Source: UBA4416 sp038327195 (GTDB lineage Bacteria > Bacteroidota > Bacteroidia > B-17B0 > Aurantibacillaceae). From it: a stretch of 64,000 nt of DNA. Below, one piece after another: positions 45,428 through 53,686 of this stretch (the first letter of the stretch is position 1; every line of letters starts with the position of its first letter). A model generated the notes under the pieces. The model was not told the origin of the DNA. It saw only the letters and a program-made list of their open reading frames with translations, and searched no databases. The translations under genes were made by a program, and so were the position numbers. The DNA lies in assembly GCA_038327195.1 (NCBI GenBank), contig JBBQKU010000006.1:1-64000 (forward strand), given 5' to 3'.

Positions 45428-46750
45428 TTAAAATAATTTAGCTTGTTGGTTTTCTGTTAATGCTTCTTTATAACTTGCTAATGTACGTAACCTAGCTATT
45501 GCATGGTCAACTATTGGTTTAGGGTAGTTTGAAGTACCAAATTCGGGAACCCATTTTTTTATGTATTCGTATTTTGAATCAAACTTTTTTATTTGTTCGC
45601 TTGGATTAAAAATTCGAAAGTATGGTGCCGCATCACAACCACTGCCAGCTGCCCACTGCCAGCCACCATTGTTTGCACTTAAATCAAAATCAATTAGTTT
45701 TTGCGCAAAATAAGCTTCTCCCCAACGCCAGTCAATTAATAAATCCTTTACTAAAAAACTTGCTACAATCATTCTCACACGGTTATGCATAAAGCCAGTT
45801 TTATTTAATTCTCGCATACCAGCATCCACAATTGGAAATCCTGTTTTTCCTTCGCACCACAAATTAAATTCTGTTTCATTATTACGCCATATTATTTTAT
45901 CATACTGCGGCTTAAATGAATTTTTAGCTGAATGCGGAAAGTTGTCTAAAATCATCATGTAAAAATCGCGCCATATTAATTCGTTAAGCCATGTTTCGTT
46001 TAAAGCTAATGCTTGTTTTGCTAAAGCCCTTACGCTTACTGTTCCAAAACGCAAATGCACACTTAAGTGACTTGTACCATTAATTGCGGGAAAATTGCGT
46101 TGCTCTGTATAATTTGTGACGATTGATTTAGGAATTGTTTTTGATGGCGTTTCTAAATCTGTTTTTTCAAATCCCATTTCTTTTAAAGTGGGCATTGCAA
46201 ATGATTTCGTATTAAGAAAGTTAGAAAAATATTTTTTATTGGGATATGGTTTCAAATAATAATCTGTTAGTTTAGCTTTCCACTTTCTACTGTAAGGAGT
46301 AAAAATAGTATATGGTTTTCCATCATCTTTTGTTACTTCAGTTTTCTCAAAAACACACTGGTCTTTATATGTTTTAAATTCAATATGGTTTGTTCCTAAA
46401 AATGTTTTTATGTTCGCGTCTCGTTCATTAGCATATGGTTCATAATCATGGTTAGCATAAACAGATTCAACATCATAAACGTTTATCAATTCTTTAAAAA
46501 CACTTTCTGGTGTTGAATAAAACACTTGAATAGAGGATTTGAATTCTTTTAACTCTTCATTGAGTTGCACAATAGAGCTATGAATAAACTCTACACGCCT
46601 ATCTTTCTTGTCTTCTAATTTATTTAAAATAGTTTCATCAAAAATAAAAATTGGCAATACGTGATTTCCTTTTTTTAAGGCACGATATAGGCCCGCATTG
46701 TCATTCAAGCGCAAATCTCTTCTAAACCAAAATAGTGTTACTTTTTTCAT
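45428..46750 (-). CDS. phrB: Deoxyribodipyrimidine photolyase
   Basis: This 440-residue flavoprotein of the cryptochrome/photolyase family repairs cyclobutane pyrimidine dimers using blue light. The N-terminal domain starts VTLFWFRRDLRLNDNAGLYRAL. The FAD-binding C-terminal domain has HLSVHLRFGTVSVR, ELIWRDFYMMIL, FPIVDAGMRELNKTGFMHNRVRMIVASFLVKDLLIDWRWGE and DLSANNGGWQWAAGSGCDAAPYFRIFNP. These blocks match class I CPD photolyases. It converges on the histidine kinase gene and diverges from hutU. Confidence 0.95.
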   Translation of the reverse strand: MKKVTLFWFRRDLRLNDNAGLYRALKKGNHVLPIFIFDETILNKLEDKKDRRVEFIHSSIVQLNEELKEFKSSIQVFYSTPESVFKELINVYDVESVYANHDYEPYANERDANIKTFLGTNHIEFKTYKDQCVFEKTEVTKDDGKPYTIFTPYSRKWKAKLTDYYLKPYPNKKYFSNFLNTKSFAMPTLKEMGFEKTDLETPSKTIPKSIVTNYTEQRNFPAINGTSHLSVHLRFGTVSVRALAKQALALNETWLNELIWRDFYMMILDNFPHSAKNSFKPQYDKIIWRNNETEFNLWCEGKTGFPIVDAGMRELNKTGFMHNRVRMIVASFLVKDLLIDWRWGEAYFAQKLIDFDLSANNGGWQWAAGSGCDAAPYFRIFNPSEQIKKFDSKYEYIKKWVPEFGTSNYPKPIVDHAIARLRTLASYKEALTENQQAKLF

Positions 46751-46840
46751 CTATTATTGAACAATTTATGGAGTTTAAAGTTTAGAAAATATCTAAAAAA
46801 TCACGTAAATTCAACATCTATAAAATTAATCAATTTAGCT

Positions 46841-48967
46841 ATGGAATTACAACAATTTCAAAACCATATATTACAAGGCATTCCTTCTATTTTACCAGAA
46901 GCAAAGCTTTATGAAGAAAACATAAATCACGCGCCAAAACGCAAAGCTATTTTAAATGAGGATGAAAAAAAATTAGCCATTCAAAATGCCTTACGTTATT
47001 TTGAACCAAATCTTCACGCTGATTTAGCAACAGAATTTTTAAAAGAGTTAAATACTTATGGACGAATTTATATGTATCGTTTTCGCCCTGATTATAAAAT
47101 TTATGCTCGACCAATTTTAGATTACCCACACCAGTCTATTCAAGCTGCTGCAATTATGCATATGTTGAGTAATAATTTAGATTATGCTGTAGCACAACAT
47201 CCGCATGAATTAATTACTTATGGTGGTAATGGATCTGTGTTTCAAAATTGGGCTCAGTATTTATTAACGATGCAATATTTAGCAATCATGACCGATGAGC
47301 AAACCTTGGTTTTATACAGTGGTCATGCAATGGGTTTATTTCCATCTCATAAAGATGCACCTCGAGTTGTTGTTACAAACGGAATGATGATTCCGAATTA
47401 TAGTAAACCCGATGATTGGGAAAAATTTAATGCCTTAGGTGTAACTCAATACGGGCAAATGACTGCTGGTAGTTTTATGTACATTGGTCCACAAGGAATT
47501 GTACATGGTACTTGTATTACAGTAATGAATGCGGCGCGTAAAGTAGCCCCATACCAACCTTCCCCAGAGGGGAAGGAGTTAGAACACTCACAAGACTTAA
47601 TTAAGAATAGTTTATCAAACACAGTTGTTGGCTCTCCCCCTTTGGGGGAGATGGAGGGGGCTGGTCTTCTCTTTGTAACATGTGGTTTAGGTGGCATGAG
47701 CGGTGCGCAACCAAAAGCAGCAAAAATTGCAGGATTGGTTTCTGTAACTGCCGAAATTAATCCGAAAGCTGTAAAAACTCGTCACTCGCAAGGATGGGTT
47801 GACGAAGTATTTGAAAATTTAGATTTATTAATTCCGCGTATTAAAACTGCACAAGCAAATAAAGAAGCTGTTTCAATTGCATATCAAGGTAATGTGGTTG
47901 ATTTGTGGGAACGATTAGTTAAAGAAAATATGAAAGTGGATATTGGTTCAGATCAATCTTCATTACATAACCCTTGGGCGGGCGGTTATTATCCAGTTGG
48001 CTTATCGTTAGAAGCAAGTAATGAAATGATGGCTGCTAATCCTGATAAGTTTAAAGTATATGTTCAGGAAACTTTAGTTAGACACATCAATGCAGTTAAC
48101 ACACTTCACGCAAACGGAATGTATTTCTTTGATTATGGGAATGCATTTTTATTAGAAGTTGGCCGTGCAGGTGGTGATGTCTATAAAAATGAAAATGCAT
48201 TATATGGTGGTCATGTTGGAGCGACGTTTAAATACAATAGTTATGTTCAGGACATATTAGGGCCTATGTGTTTTGATTATGGTTTTGGTCCATTCCGTTG
48301 GGTTTGTACAAGTGCCAATGAAAACGATTTACGTAAAACAGATGAGATTGCCTTAGGTGTTTTAGAAGAAATTTATAAAACGGCGCCTGATGAAATTAAA
48401 CAACAATTAAATGATAATATTATTTGGATTCGTGATGCGATGAAAAACAATTTAGTGGTTGGCTCTCAAGCCCGCATTTTATATGCTGATAGCGAAGGCC
48501 GTGTAAAAATTGCAGAAGCTATTAATAAAGCGATTGCAAAAAAAGAAATTTCAGCCCCTGTAGTTTTAGGAAGAGATCATCATGATGTGAGTGGAACAGA
48601 TTCTCCATATAGAGAAACATCAAATATTTATGATGGATCAAAATTTACGGCCGACATGGCAGTTCAAAATTTTGTTGGGGATAGTTTTAGAGGTGCAACT
48701 TGGATTAGTTTACACAATGGTGGTGGTGTTGGTTGGGGAGAAGTGATTAATGGCGGTTTTGGTTTAGTGCTTGATGGAAGCGCAGATGCAGACAGACGTT
48801 TAAAATCAATGTTATTTTGGGATGTAAATAATGGAATTGCACGCAGAGCATGGGCAAGAAATAAAGAAGCTAATTTTGCTATTAAACGCGAAATGGAACG
48901 CACACCAAATTTAAAAGTAACATTGGCTAATTTAGTTGATGAAGACATATTAAAAAATTTATTTTAA
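46841..48967 (+). CDS. hutU: Urocanate hydratase with in-frame repeat insertion
   Basis: NAD-dependent enzyme of histidine degradation (urocanate to imidazolonepropionate). I start at ATG 46841 (708 residues); an upstream frame to 46757 is unlikely to be used. It is of the long, eukaryote-like class (typically about 670 aa). Blocks: YGGNGSVFQNWAQYLLTMQYLAIM, YSGHAMGLFPSHKDAPR, GGMSGAQPKAAKIAG, SDQSSLHNPWAGGYYPVG, GRDHHDVSGTDSPYRETSNIYDGSKFTADMAVQNF and SLHNGGGVGWGEVINGGFG. Residues 235-274 are an insertion that replaces the usual short loop between the Rossmann-like segments. No hutH or hutI is adjacent; the ACMSD-like gene follows 10 bp later. Confidence 0.92.
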   Translation: MELQQFQNHILQGIPSILPEAKLYEENINHAPKRKAILNEDEKKLAIQNALRYFEPNLHADLATEFLKELNTYGRIYMYRFRPDYKIYARPILDYPHQSIQAAAIMHMLSNNLDYAVAQHPHELITYGGNGSVFQNWAQYLLTMQYLAIMTDEQTLVLYSGHAMGLFPSHKDAPRVVVTNGMMIPNYSKPDDWEKFNALGVTQYGQMTAGSFMYIGPQGIVHGTCITVMNAARKVAPYQPSPEGKELEHSQDLIKNSLSNTVVGSPPLGEMEGAGLLFVTCGLGGMSGAQPKAAKIAGLVSVTAEINPKAVKTRHSQGWVDEVFENLDLLIPRIKTAQANKEAVSIAYQGNVVDLWERLVKENMKVDIGSDQSSLHNPWAGGYYPVGLSLEASNEMMAANPDKFKVYVQETLVRHINAVNTLHANGMYFFDYGNAFLLEVGRAGGDVYKNENALYGGHVGATFKYNSYVQDILGPMCFDYGFGPFRWVCTSANENDLRKTDEIALGVLEEIYKTAPDEIKQQLNDNIIWIRDAMKNNLVVGSQARILYADSEGRVKIAEAINKAIAKKEISAPVVLGRDHHDVSGTDSPYRETSNIYDGSKFTADMAVQNFVGDSFRGATWISLHNGGGVGWGEVINGGFGLVLDGSADADRRLKSMLFWDVNNGIARRAWARNKEANFAIKREMERTPNLKVTLANLVDEDILKNLF
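47545..47662. mobile_element. Palindrome-ended element without nuclease, inserted in frame in hutU
   Basis: The insert is about 118 bp. The left end AGCCCCATACCAACCTTCCCC runs into the perfect palindrome CCTTCCCC-AGA-GGGGAAGG. The right end is CTCCCCC-TTT-GGGGGAG followed by ATGGAGGGGGCT, whose reverse complement AGCCCCCTCCATCTCCCCC matches the left-end pattern. The internal 50 bp code for a short non-conserved peptide (LEHSQDLIKNSLSNTVV). The end architecture equals that of the leuS element, but the DUF559 gene is absent, so it looks like a non-autonomous copy. The reading frame of hutU is preserved. Confidence 0.75.
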
Positions 48968-48977
48968 AAAAAATAGG

Positions 48978-49967
48978 ATGTTTACAATTGATACACATAC
49001 ACATATTTTTCCAAAACATATTCCTGACTTTGCTAAAAAGTTTGGTTACGGAACATTTATACAATTAGATCACCATACGCCTGGTCGAGCTTGGATGATG
49101 CAAGGCGATAAACGTTTTAGAGAGATTGTTGAAAATTGTTGGGATCCGGAAGTGCGAATTAAAGAAATGGCAGAGCATCAGGCAGATATGCAAGTAATTT
49201 GTACCATTCCAGTCATGTTTAGTTATGACGCTAAGCCAAATGATTGTCTAGAAATTTCTCAATTTTTAAATGATGATATTGCTAATACTGTTAATACGTA
49301 TCCAGATAAATTTATTGGCTTAGCAACAGTTCCAATGCAAGATACTCAACTAGCTGTGCAAGAATTAGAACGTTGCATGAGTATTGGTTTTAAAGGTGTT
49401 CAAATAGGTAGTAATGTCAATAACATTAATTTAGGCGAACCACAATTTTATGATTTTTGGGCAGCATGCGAAAGATTAAATGCTGCTATTTTAGTTCACC
49501 CTTGGCAAATGATGGGCCAAGAGCATATGACAAAGTATTGGTTACCTTGGTTAGTTGGTATGCCTGCCGAAATAAGCAGAGCAATTTGCAGTATGATTTT
49601 TGGAGGTATTTTCGAAAAATTTCCAAAACTAAAAGTGTGTTTTGCTCATGGTGGTGGTTCGTTTTTACCAACGGTTAGTCGTATTGAACATGGTTGGGAT
49701 TGTCGTCCAGATTTAGTTGCGATAGATAATGAATTTAATCCGAAAAAATATTTAGGAAAATTTTGGGTTGATTCACACGTATGCGATCATAAAATGTTGC
49801 AATACATTATTGATTTGGTTGGTGCCGATAAAGTAGTGCAAGGCTCTGATTACCCATTTCCTTTAGGAGAAGCAGTACCGGGTGATTTGGTTCGCTCATC
49901 TCCATTGTCTGAAAACGATAAACAAATAATTATGGGAAGCGCTGCAAAAGCTTGGCTTTCTTTGTAA
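48978..49967 (+). CDS. ACMSD-like amidohydrolase (2-amino-3-carboxymuconate-semialdehyde decarboxylase)
   Basis: The 329-residue metal-dependent amidohydrolase matches ACMSD: HTHIFP at the N terminus (metal-binding HxH), GRAWMMQGDKRFREIVENCWDPEVRI (arginine near the active site), ILVHPWQMMG, VCFAHGGGSFLPTVSRIEHGWDCRPDL and the terminal GSDYPFPLGE with the metal-ligand Asp. ACMSD diverts the tryptophan-kynurenine route from quinolinate to 2-aminomuconate semialdehyde. The pairing with hutU (10-bp gap) suggests one transcript for amino-acid catabolism. Upstream enzymes kynA, kmo and haao are not in the window; kynU is 21 kb away. Confidence 0.88.
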   Translation: MFTIDTHTHIFPKHIPDFAKKFGYGTFIQLDHHTPGRAWMMQGDKRFREIVENCWDPEVRIKEMAEHQADMQVICTIPVMFSYDAKPNDCLEISQFLNDDIANTVNTYPDKFIGLATVPMQDTQLAVQELERCMSIGFKGVQIGSNVNNINLGEPQFYDFWAACERLNAAILVHPWQMMGQEHMTKYWLPWLVGMPAEISRAICSMIFGGIFEKFPKLKVCFAHGGGSFLPTVSRIEHGWDCRPDLVAIDNEFNPKKYLGKFWVDSHVCDHKMLQYIIDLVGADKVVQGSDYPFPLGEAVPGDLVRSSPLSENDKQIIMGSAAKAWLSL

Positions 49968-50010
49968 ATAAATTTCTAGCAATCTTAATCATTAATTTTT
50001 TTTAAAACAC

Positions 50011-50472
50011 ATGCAACATTTCACAGACGAACAATTAAAAAATATCACTTCAGCAGAAGGTAAGGTATTGCAAAAAGTGGTCATTTATTTTTGGGTAAAT
50101 AGATTTAACCCAGAAGCCCATGTTGATTTAATTGATAATGTAGAATTATTTTTTACAGATGAAACTAGTTTAGTTATAACCTGCAACGAAGATAGTGATG
50201 GAATTAATATTTTAAATGATTTTAATTTAGCAGAAGAAAAGGCGGTTTTAAAAGCAGAATTTGGAGATAAAATAAAAATTATTCCCATTGACGCATCTAC
50301 AACAAAAATGTGGACAGATGTTATAGGCGAAACCATTCTTTCAATTGATTTAAGTAAAGATGGCGATAATTATATTAATGATGCTATCATCTTAAATTTC
50401 GGAATTAAAGAAAAGCGCACTATTGGTATAAGTCCAAGCGATGGTTTGATAATAGATTATTGGGAAGATTAA
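50011..50472 (+). CDS. Hypothetical cytosolic protein
   Basis: The 153-residue protein has no signal peptide, membrane segment or recognised motif. It alternates beta strands and short helices (VELFFTDETSLVITCNEDSDGI, TILSIDLSKDGDNYINDAIILNFG), ending in SPSDGLIIDYWED. It starts 43 bp after the ACMSD-like gene on the same strand and may be the last gene of that transcript. I do not recognise the family. Confidence 0.55.
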   Translation: MQHFTDEQLKNITSAEGKVLQKVVIYFWVNRFNPEAHVDLIDNVELFFTDETSLVITCNEDSDGINILNDFNLAEEKAVLKAEFGDKIKIIPIDASTTKMWTDVIGETILSIDLSKDGDNYINDAIILNFGIKEKRTIGISPSDGLIIDYWED

Positions 50473-50576
50473 ATTGATTTATGCTTGATAATTATCAGCC
50501 ATTTTTCTGATTTAAGTCAAATAGTATCGAAGTATTTATTTTTTAATTTGTTTTGTAAAAAACTAAAAATAAAAAA

Positions 50577-51095
50577 ATGAAAAGAAAAATCGTAACAATC
50601 TTGTTTGTAGGAGTATTAGCAATGTTTGCCTCTTGTAAAAAAGCGGAAAAAGGTGATACTGGGCCGGCTGGCTCAAATGGAACAAATGGATCTGCTGGTG
50701 CGCAGGGAAATGCTAATGTAAAAATTTATAATTACGGAACAACTACATTAACTGCTACTAGTATTAATGCTAAGTTTTTACCTGCTGGCTTAACTGCAGC
50801 AAAAATTGATTCAAGTTTAATTATGGTTTATTATAGTGCGGGTAGTGGTCAATGGAATGTAGCGAATGGACTAGGACCCGGTGGGGCTTATGCTACCATT
50901 CAATATTCTGATCCTTCAGATTCAAGCATAAATGTGTATTTAAAAAATGCTGATGGAACCGTTTATTCTGGTGGAACTGTAACTTGGCAAAAAGTAAGGG
51001 TGGTAATTGTTCCAACGGCTTCTGTTTTTAGAACGGGAAAGGTTGACTATAGTAATTATTCTGATGTTGCAAGAGCTTATCATTTAGAGGAATAA
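50577..51095 (+). CDS. Lipoprotein with short collagen-like repeat
   Basis: The 172-residue protein has a lipobox (VLAMFASC, Cys20) and is therefore a predicted lipoprotein processed by LspA. Six collagen-like GXY triplets follow (GDTGPAGSNGTNGSAGAQG). The remaining 130 residues are beta-rich with no known motif. The short collagen tract is a common N-terminal linker in Bacteroidota lipoproteins and may trimerise; this is inference. The coding region is followed by a strong intrinsic terminator. Confidence 0.75.
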   Translation: MKRKIVTILFVGVLAMFASCKKAEKGDTGPAGSNGTNGSAGAQGNANVKIYNYGTTTLTATSINAKFLPAGLTAAKIDSSLIMVYYSAGSGQWNVANGLGPGGAYATIQYSDPSDSSINVYLKNADGTVYSGGTVTWQKVRVVIVPTASVFRTGKVDYSNYSDVARAYHLEE

Positions 51096-51117
51096 ATTCA
51101 ACTATTGAAATAGTTGT

Positions 51118-51149
51118 AGCCCAAAACCTATATGGTTTTGGGCTCTTTT
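51118..51149 (+). terminator. Intrinsic terminator after collagen-like lipoprotein gene
   Basis: Perfect 11-bp stem AGCCCAAAACC / GGTTTTGGGCT with 5-base loop TATAT, then CTTTT. It lies 22 bp after the stop codon. Confidence 0.9.
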
Positions 51150-51221
51150 ATTTTAAAATAATGATTAGAAATTTAACAATGTAGATTTATAGTCATTTTA
51201 TTTTTTTATAAAAATTGATGC

Positions 51222-51229
51222 TATATTTG
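51222..51229 (+). promoter_or_regulatory. Putative -7 promoter element before the Cys-rich peptide gene
   Basis: TATATTTG matches the TAnnTTTG consensus and lies 30 bases before the TTG start at 51260. A TTG about 10 bases upstream is too close to be a -33 box. The upstream terminator at 51118-51149 makes this a new transcription unit. Confidence 0.5.
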
Positions 51230-51259
51230 TATTTTAAATGATTCATTTACTAATTTGTA

Positions 51260-51652
51260 TTGAAAGATAGAATTAAAATATTTTTTGTGTTATGTTTACT
51301 GATGAGTTTTAGTTGGCAATCAGTTGCAAAAACCATTATTTATATTAATTTTAAGAATAACCAAAAAACACTGGCAGCTACAGTTTGTGTTAACAAAGGA
51401 AAACCAAAAAGTTGTTGTCAGGCAAAATGTTATTTGGATAAAGAGATAAAGAAAGAGGATAGTCGTCAAAACAATTTACCTTCAAAATTAAAAGACAAGA
51501 TTGAGAAAACCGAACTACTTTCTGGGTTCACAAAATTTGATTTTGCTATCGAATTAGATATTGAAAAAACATTTTTTTATTATCATCAGAGTAAAATCAT
51601 GTGCTTTTCAAATAAAATATTCCTGCCACCAAGGAATATTTTCTTTTCTTAA
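51260..51652 (+). CDS. Small exported Cys-rich protein next to MbnP-like gene
   Basis: The 130-residue protein has a signal peptide (KIFFVLCLLMSFSWQSVA), then a Cys cluster CVNKGKPKSCCQAKC and a Lys-rich helix, and ends in FLPPRNIFFS. The CC pair and the final PP recall small periplasmic Bacteroidota proteins described as HYC_CC_PP-like; the assignment is tentative. It precedes an MbnP-like lipoprotein and a beta-barrel protein on the same strand, so a metal-related (perhaps copper) role is a reasonable guess. It starts at TTG 51260. Confidence 0.5.
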   Translation: MKDRIKIFFVLCLLMSFSWQSVAKTIIYINFKNNQKTLAATVCVNKGKPKSCCQAKCYLDKEIKKEDSRQNNLPSKLKDKIEKTELLSGFTKFDFAIELDIEKTFFYYHQSKIMCFSNKIFLPPRNIFFS

Positions 51653-51786
51653 ATTCATTAATAAAGCCATTTCAGATAACTGATATGGATTCTTATGTAT
51701 TCTAATAAACTAGACAATCTTTTACCGATTTGTTTTATTTTATTGATATGCATAAAATGAACGACCCCTTATAAAAATTCACAATA

Positions 51787-51836
51787 GGTTATGAAGAATT
51801 TGATTCAAAATAAATTTGAATTAGTTCTTCATAACC
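51787..51836 (+). promoter_or_regulatory. Long hairpin in the mbnP-like 5' leader
   Basis: GGTTATGAAGAA at 51787-51798 is repeated inverted as TTCTTCATAACC at 51825-51836, and the inner arms (TTTGATTCAAA and TTTGAATTAG) are partly complementary. The total hairpin arm is about 22 bp with a 5-base loop. It lies just upstream of the ATG at 51854. No T-run follows, so it is not a terminator. It may be an operator for a dimeric regulator or an RNA stability element. Confidence 0.6.
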
Positions 51837-51853
51837 ATTTAAAATATAAAAAA

Positions 51854-52642
51854 ATGAAAACAATAATAAAAATATGTGCAGTAATCATACTAGCATTAAC
51901 ATTTGGGAATTGCAAAAAAGAAAAGGTTAATACCCCCGAACCAGAACCAATACCTGTATTACCAACAACCGGAAACTTAAATTTATATTTTGAAGGAATG
52001 GTTGGACTTAATCCTTTGGTTTTTGCAACTCAAACATATACAAACCAAGCAGGCAATACGTATAATGTTACCATGGCGAAATATTATATTAGTAATATAA
52101 AATTAACAAACACTGACAATAGTGTGTTTGTTGTAAATAATAGTTATCATTTAATTGATTTATCTGATTCGTTATTAAGCTTGGTAAAATTATCTGGAGT
52201 TCCATATGGTAATTATAAAGCTATTCAGTTTATGATTGGAGTTGATAGTACAAGAAATGTATCGGGGGCTCAAACTGGCGCTTTAGATCCGGCATTAGGT
52301 ATGTTTTGGACTTGGAGTTCTGGTTATATTATGGCTAAAATGGAAGGTACTTCACCTCAATCTACTGCTCCTGCAAATAAGCTAGAGTTTCATATTGGTG
52401 GGTTTTCGGGATTAAACAATGTTTTGAAAACAGTGTCGCCATCTTTTGGCCTTGATACTGCAAAGGTTTCGAGCACAATCATACCGACTATTCATTTATC
52501 TAGTAATTTGTCGGAATGGTTTGCTGCCCCAACAATTATTGATTTTTCATTAATTAATAGTGTAACAATGCCAGGGATGAATGCCAAAAACTTTTCGGAC
52601 AATTACATGGATATGTTTAGTGTTGAACACATTCATAATTAA
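51854..52642 (+). CDS. MbnP-like lipoprotein
   Basis: I use ATG 51854 (262 residues, MKTIIKICAVIILALTFGNC); the upstream ATG at 51791 would read through the hairpin. The lipobox ALTFGNC predicts a lipid-anchored periplasmic or surface protein. The body resembles the MbnP family (a copper-chelating-peptide-associated or metal-binding protein family): FEGMVGLNPLVFATQ, FTMAKYYISNIKL, GMFWTWSSGYIMAKMEG and LEFHIGGF. MbnP proteins occur with MbnH peroxidases in methanotrophs and alone in Bacteroidota; the substrate is not known here. The next gene encodes an outer-membrane protein. Confidence 0.7.
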   Translation: MKTIIKICAVIILALTFGNCKKEKVNTPEPEPIPVLPTTGNLNLYFEGMVGLNPLVFATQTYTNQAGNTYNVTMAKYYISNIKLTNTDNSVFVVNNSYHLIDLSDSLLSLVKLSGVPYGNYKAIQFMIGVDSTRNVSGAQTGALDPALGMFWTWSSGYIMAKMEGTSPQSTAPANKLEFHIGGFSGLNNVLKTVSPSFGLDTAKVSSTIIPTIHLSSNLSEWFAAPTIIDFSLINSVTMPGMNAKNFSDNYMDMFSVEHIHN

Positions 52643-52653
52643 TTAAAATCAAA

Positions 52654-52690
52654 GAAGCTGTTTAAATTATTAACAGCTTCTTTTTTATTT
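52654..52690 (+). terminator. Terminator or attenuator between mbnP-like and barrel genes
   Basis: GAAGCTGTT / AACAGCTTC (52654-52662, 52672-52680) with a 9-base loop, then TTTTTT. The stem starts 11 bp after the stop of the MbnP-like gene, and the next gene starts at 52696, so the barrel gene would depend on read-through. Confidence 0.8.
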
Positions 52691-52695
52691 TCATC

Positions 52696-53682
52696 ATGAA
52701 ACATATAAAAATAATAGAGACTTGTTGTCTTCTTGTAATATCATTGGCGTCTTTTTCTTGCGACATTTGTGGAAGTTACATGGGAATAACCCCGTATAAT
52801 AGTAAAAACACTATTTCCTTTTTGCACAGGTACAGAATCTTTAATGGGTATAAAGATTACCAAAATCATAGTCAGTTCTTTCCAGTTGGTGCATACAAAG
52901 TAAACCATATATTGCCTGTTGATTCTAGTTATGCCAATAAAACCTATTCAAGCAAAGATTTTGAGTCGTACAAAATTTTTGAACTTCGACTCAAATACTT
53001 TGTATTTAAAAGGTTTGAAATAAATACGTTCCTGCCGCTATTAAACAATAAATCTAAAAACAATGATGTTTTCATTTCGAACACTGGAATTGGAGATGTT
53101 ACTATCTTATTAGGATACCATTTAATCCAACCTAATATTGACGCAAAAACAAAACATAAATTGGTTATTGGTTTAGGGATAAAGCTTCCTACAGGAAATC
53201 ATTTTGCTCATGATTCGCAGAGTAATCGTTTACCTTTTGAAATGCAAGCAGGAACTGGCAGCTATGATGTATTAATAAATTTAAATTATTTGATAATGAC
53301 AAAAAAAATTGGTGTAAATGTTAGTGGTAGTTTTAAAAATAATGGAACAAATAATTACAAAGAACATTTAGCGGCCAGCACAACTAACTTTGCCTCTGTT
53401 TTTTATAAAATTTCGCTTAACAAAATTGTTTTATATCCCTCAGTACAGCTTAATTATGAGTTTTCGAAAGGGCTATTTGTCGCGAATGAATTAGAAAAGG
53501 GAACAGGAGTAAATTCTTTTTTGCTTGGGCCAGGAATAGATTTTTATTATAAAAATTTTTCTATTAATATGGCTTGGCAATTTACAACTTATGAAAACAT
53601 ACTGAGTAATGAATTAAAAAGTGCAGGCAGATTGAGTTTTGGATTAAACTATAGCTTTGATAATTACTCTAAAAAGAAATAA
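52696..53682 (+). CDS. Outer-membrane beta-barrel protein of the MbnP-associated type
   Basis: The 328-residue protein has a signal peptide and the mature N terminus CDICGSYMGITPYN, a Cys pair typical of this OMP family found beside MbnP genes. The C-terminal 250 residues alternate strands consistent with a 12- to 14-stranded barrel (FELRLKYFVFKRFEINTFLPLL, GIGDVTILLGYHLI, LVIGLGIKLPTG, SINMAWQFTTY). The last strand is LSFGLNYSF. A transporter role is plausible but unproven. It converges on the PorG-like gene with a 4-bp gap. Confidence 0.6.
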   Translation: MKHIKIIETCCLLVISLASFSCDICGSYMGITPYNSKNTISFLHRYRIFNGYKDYQNHSQFFPVGAYKVNHILPVDSSYANKTYSSKDFESYKIFELRLKYFVFKRFEINTFLPLLNNKSKNNDVFISNTGIGDVTILLGYHLIQPNIDAKTKHKLVIGLGIKLPTGNHFAHDSQSNRLPFEMQAGTGSYDVLINLNYLIMTKKIGVNVSGSFKNNGTNNYKEHLAASTTNFASVFYKISLNKIVLYPSVQLNYEFSKGLFVANELEKGTGVNSFLLGPGIDFYYKNFSINMAWQFTTYENILSNELKSAGRLSFGLNYSFDNYSKKK

Positions 53683-53686
53683 ACAG

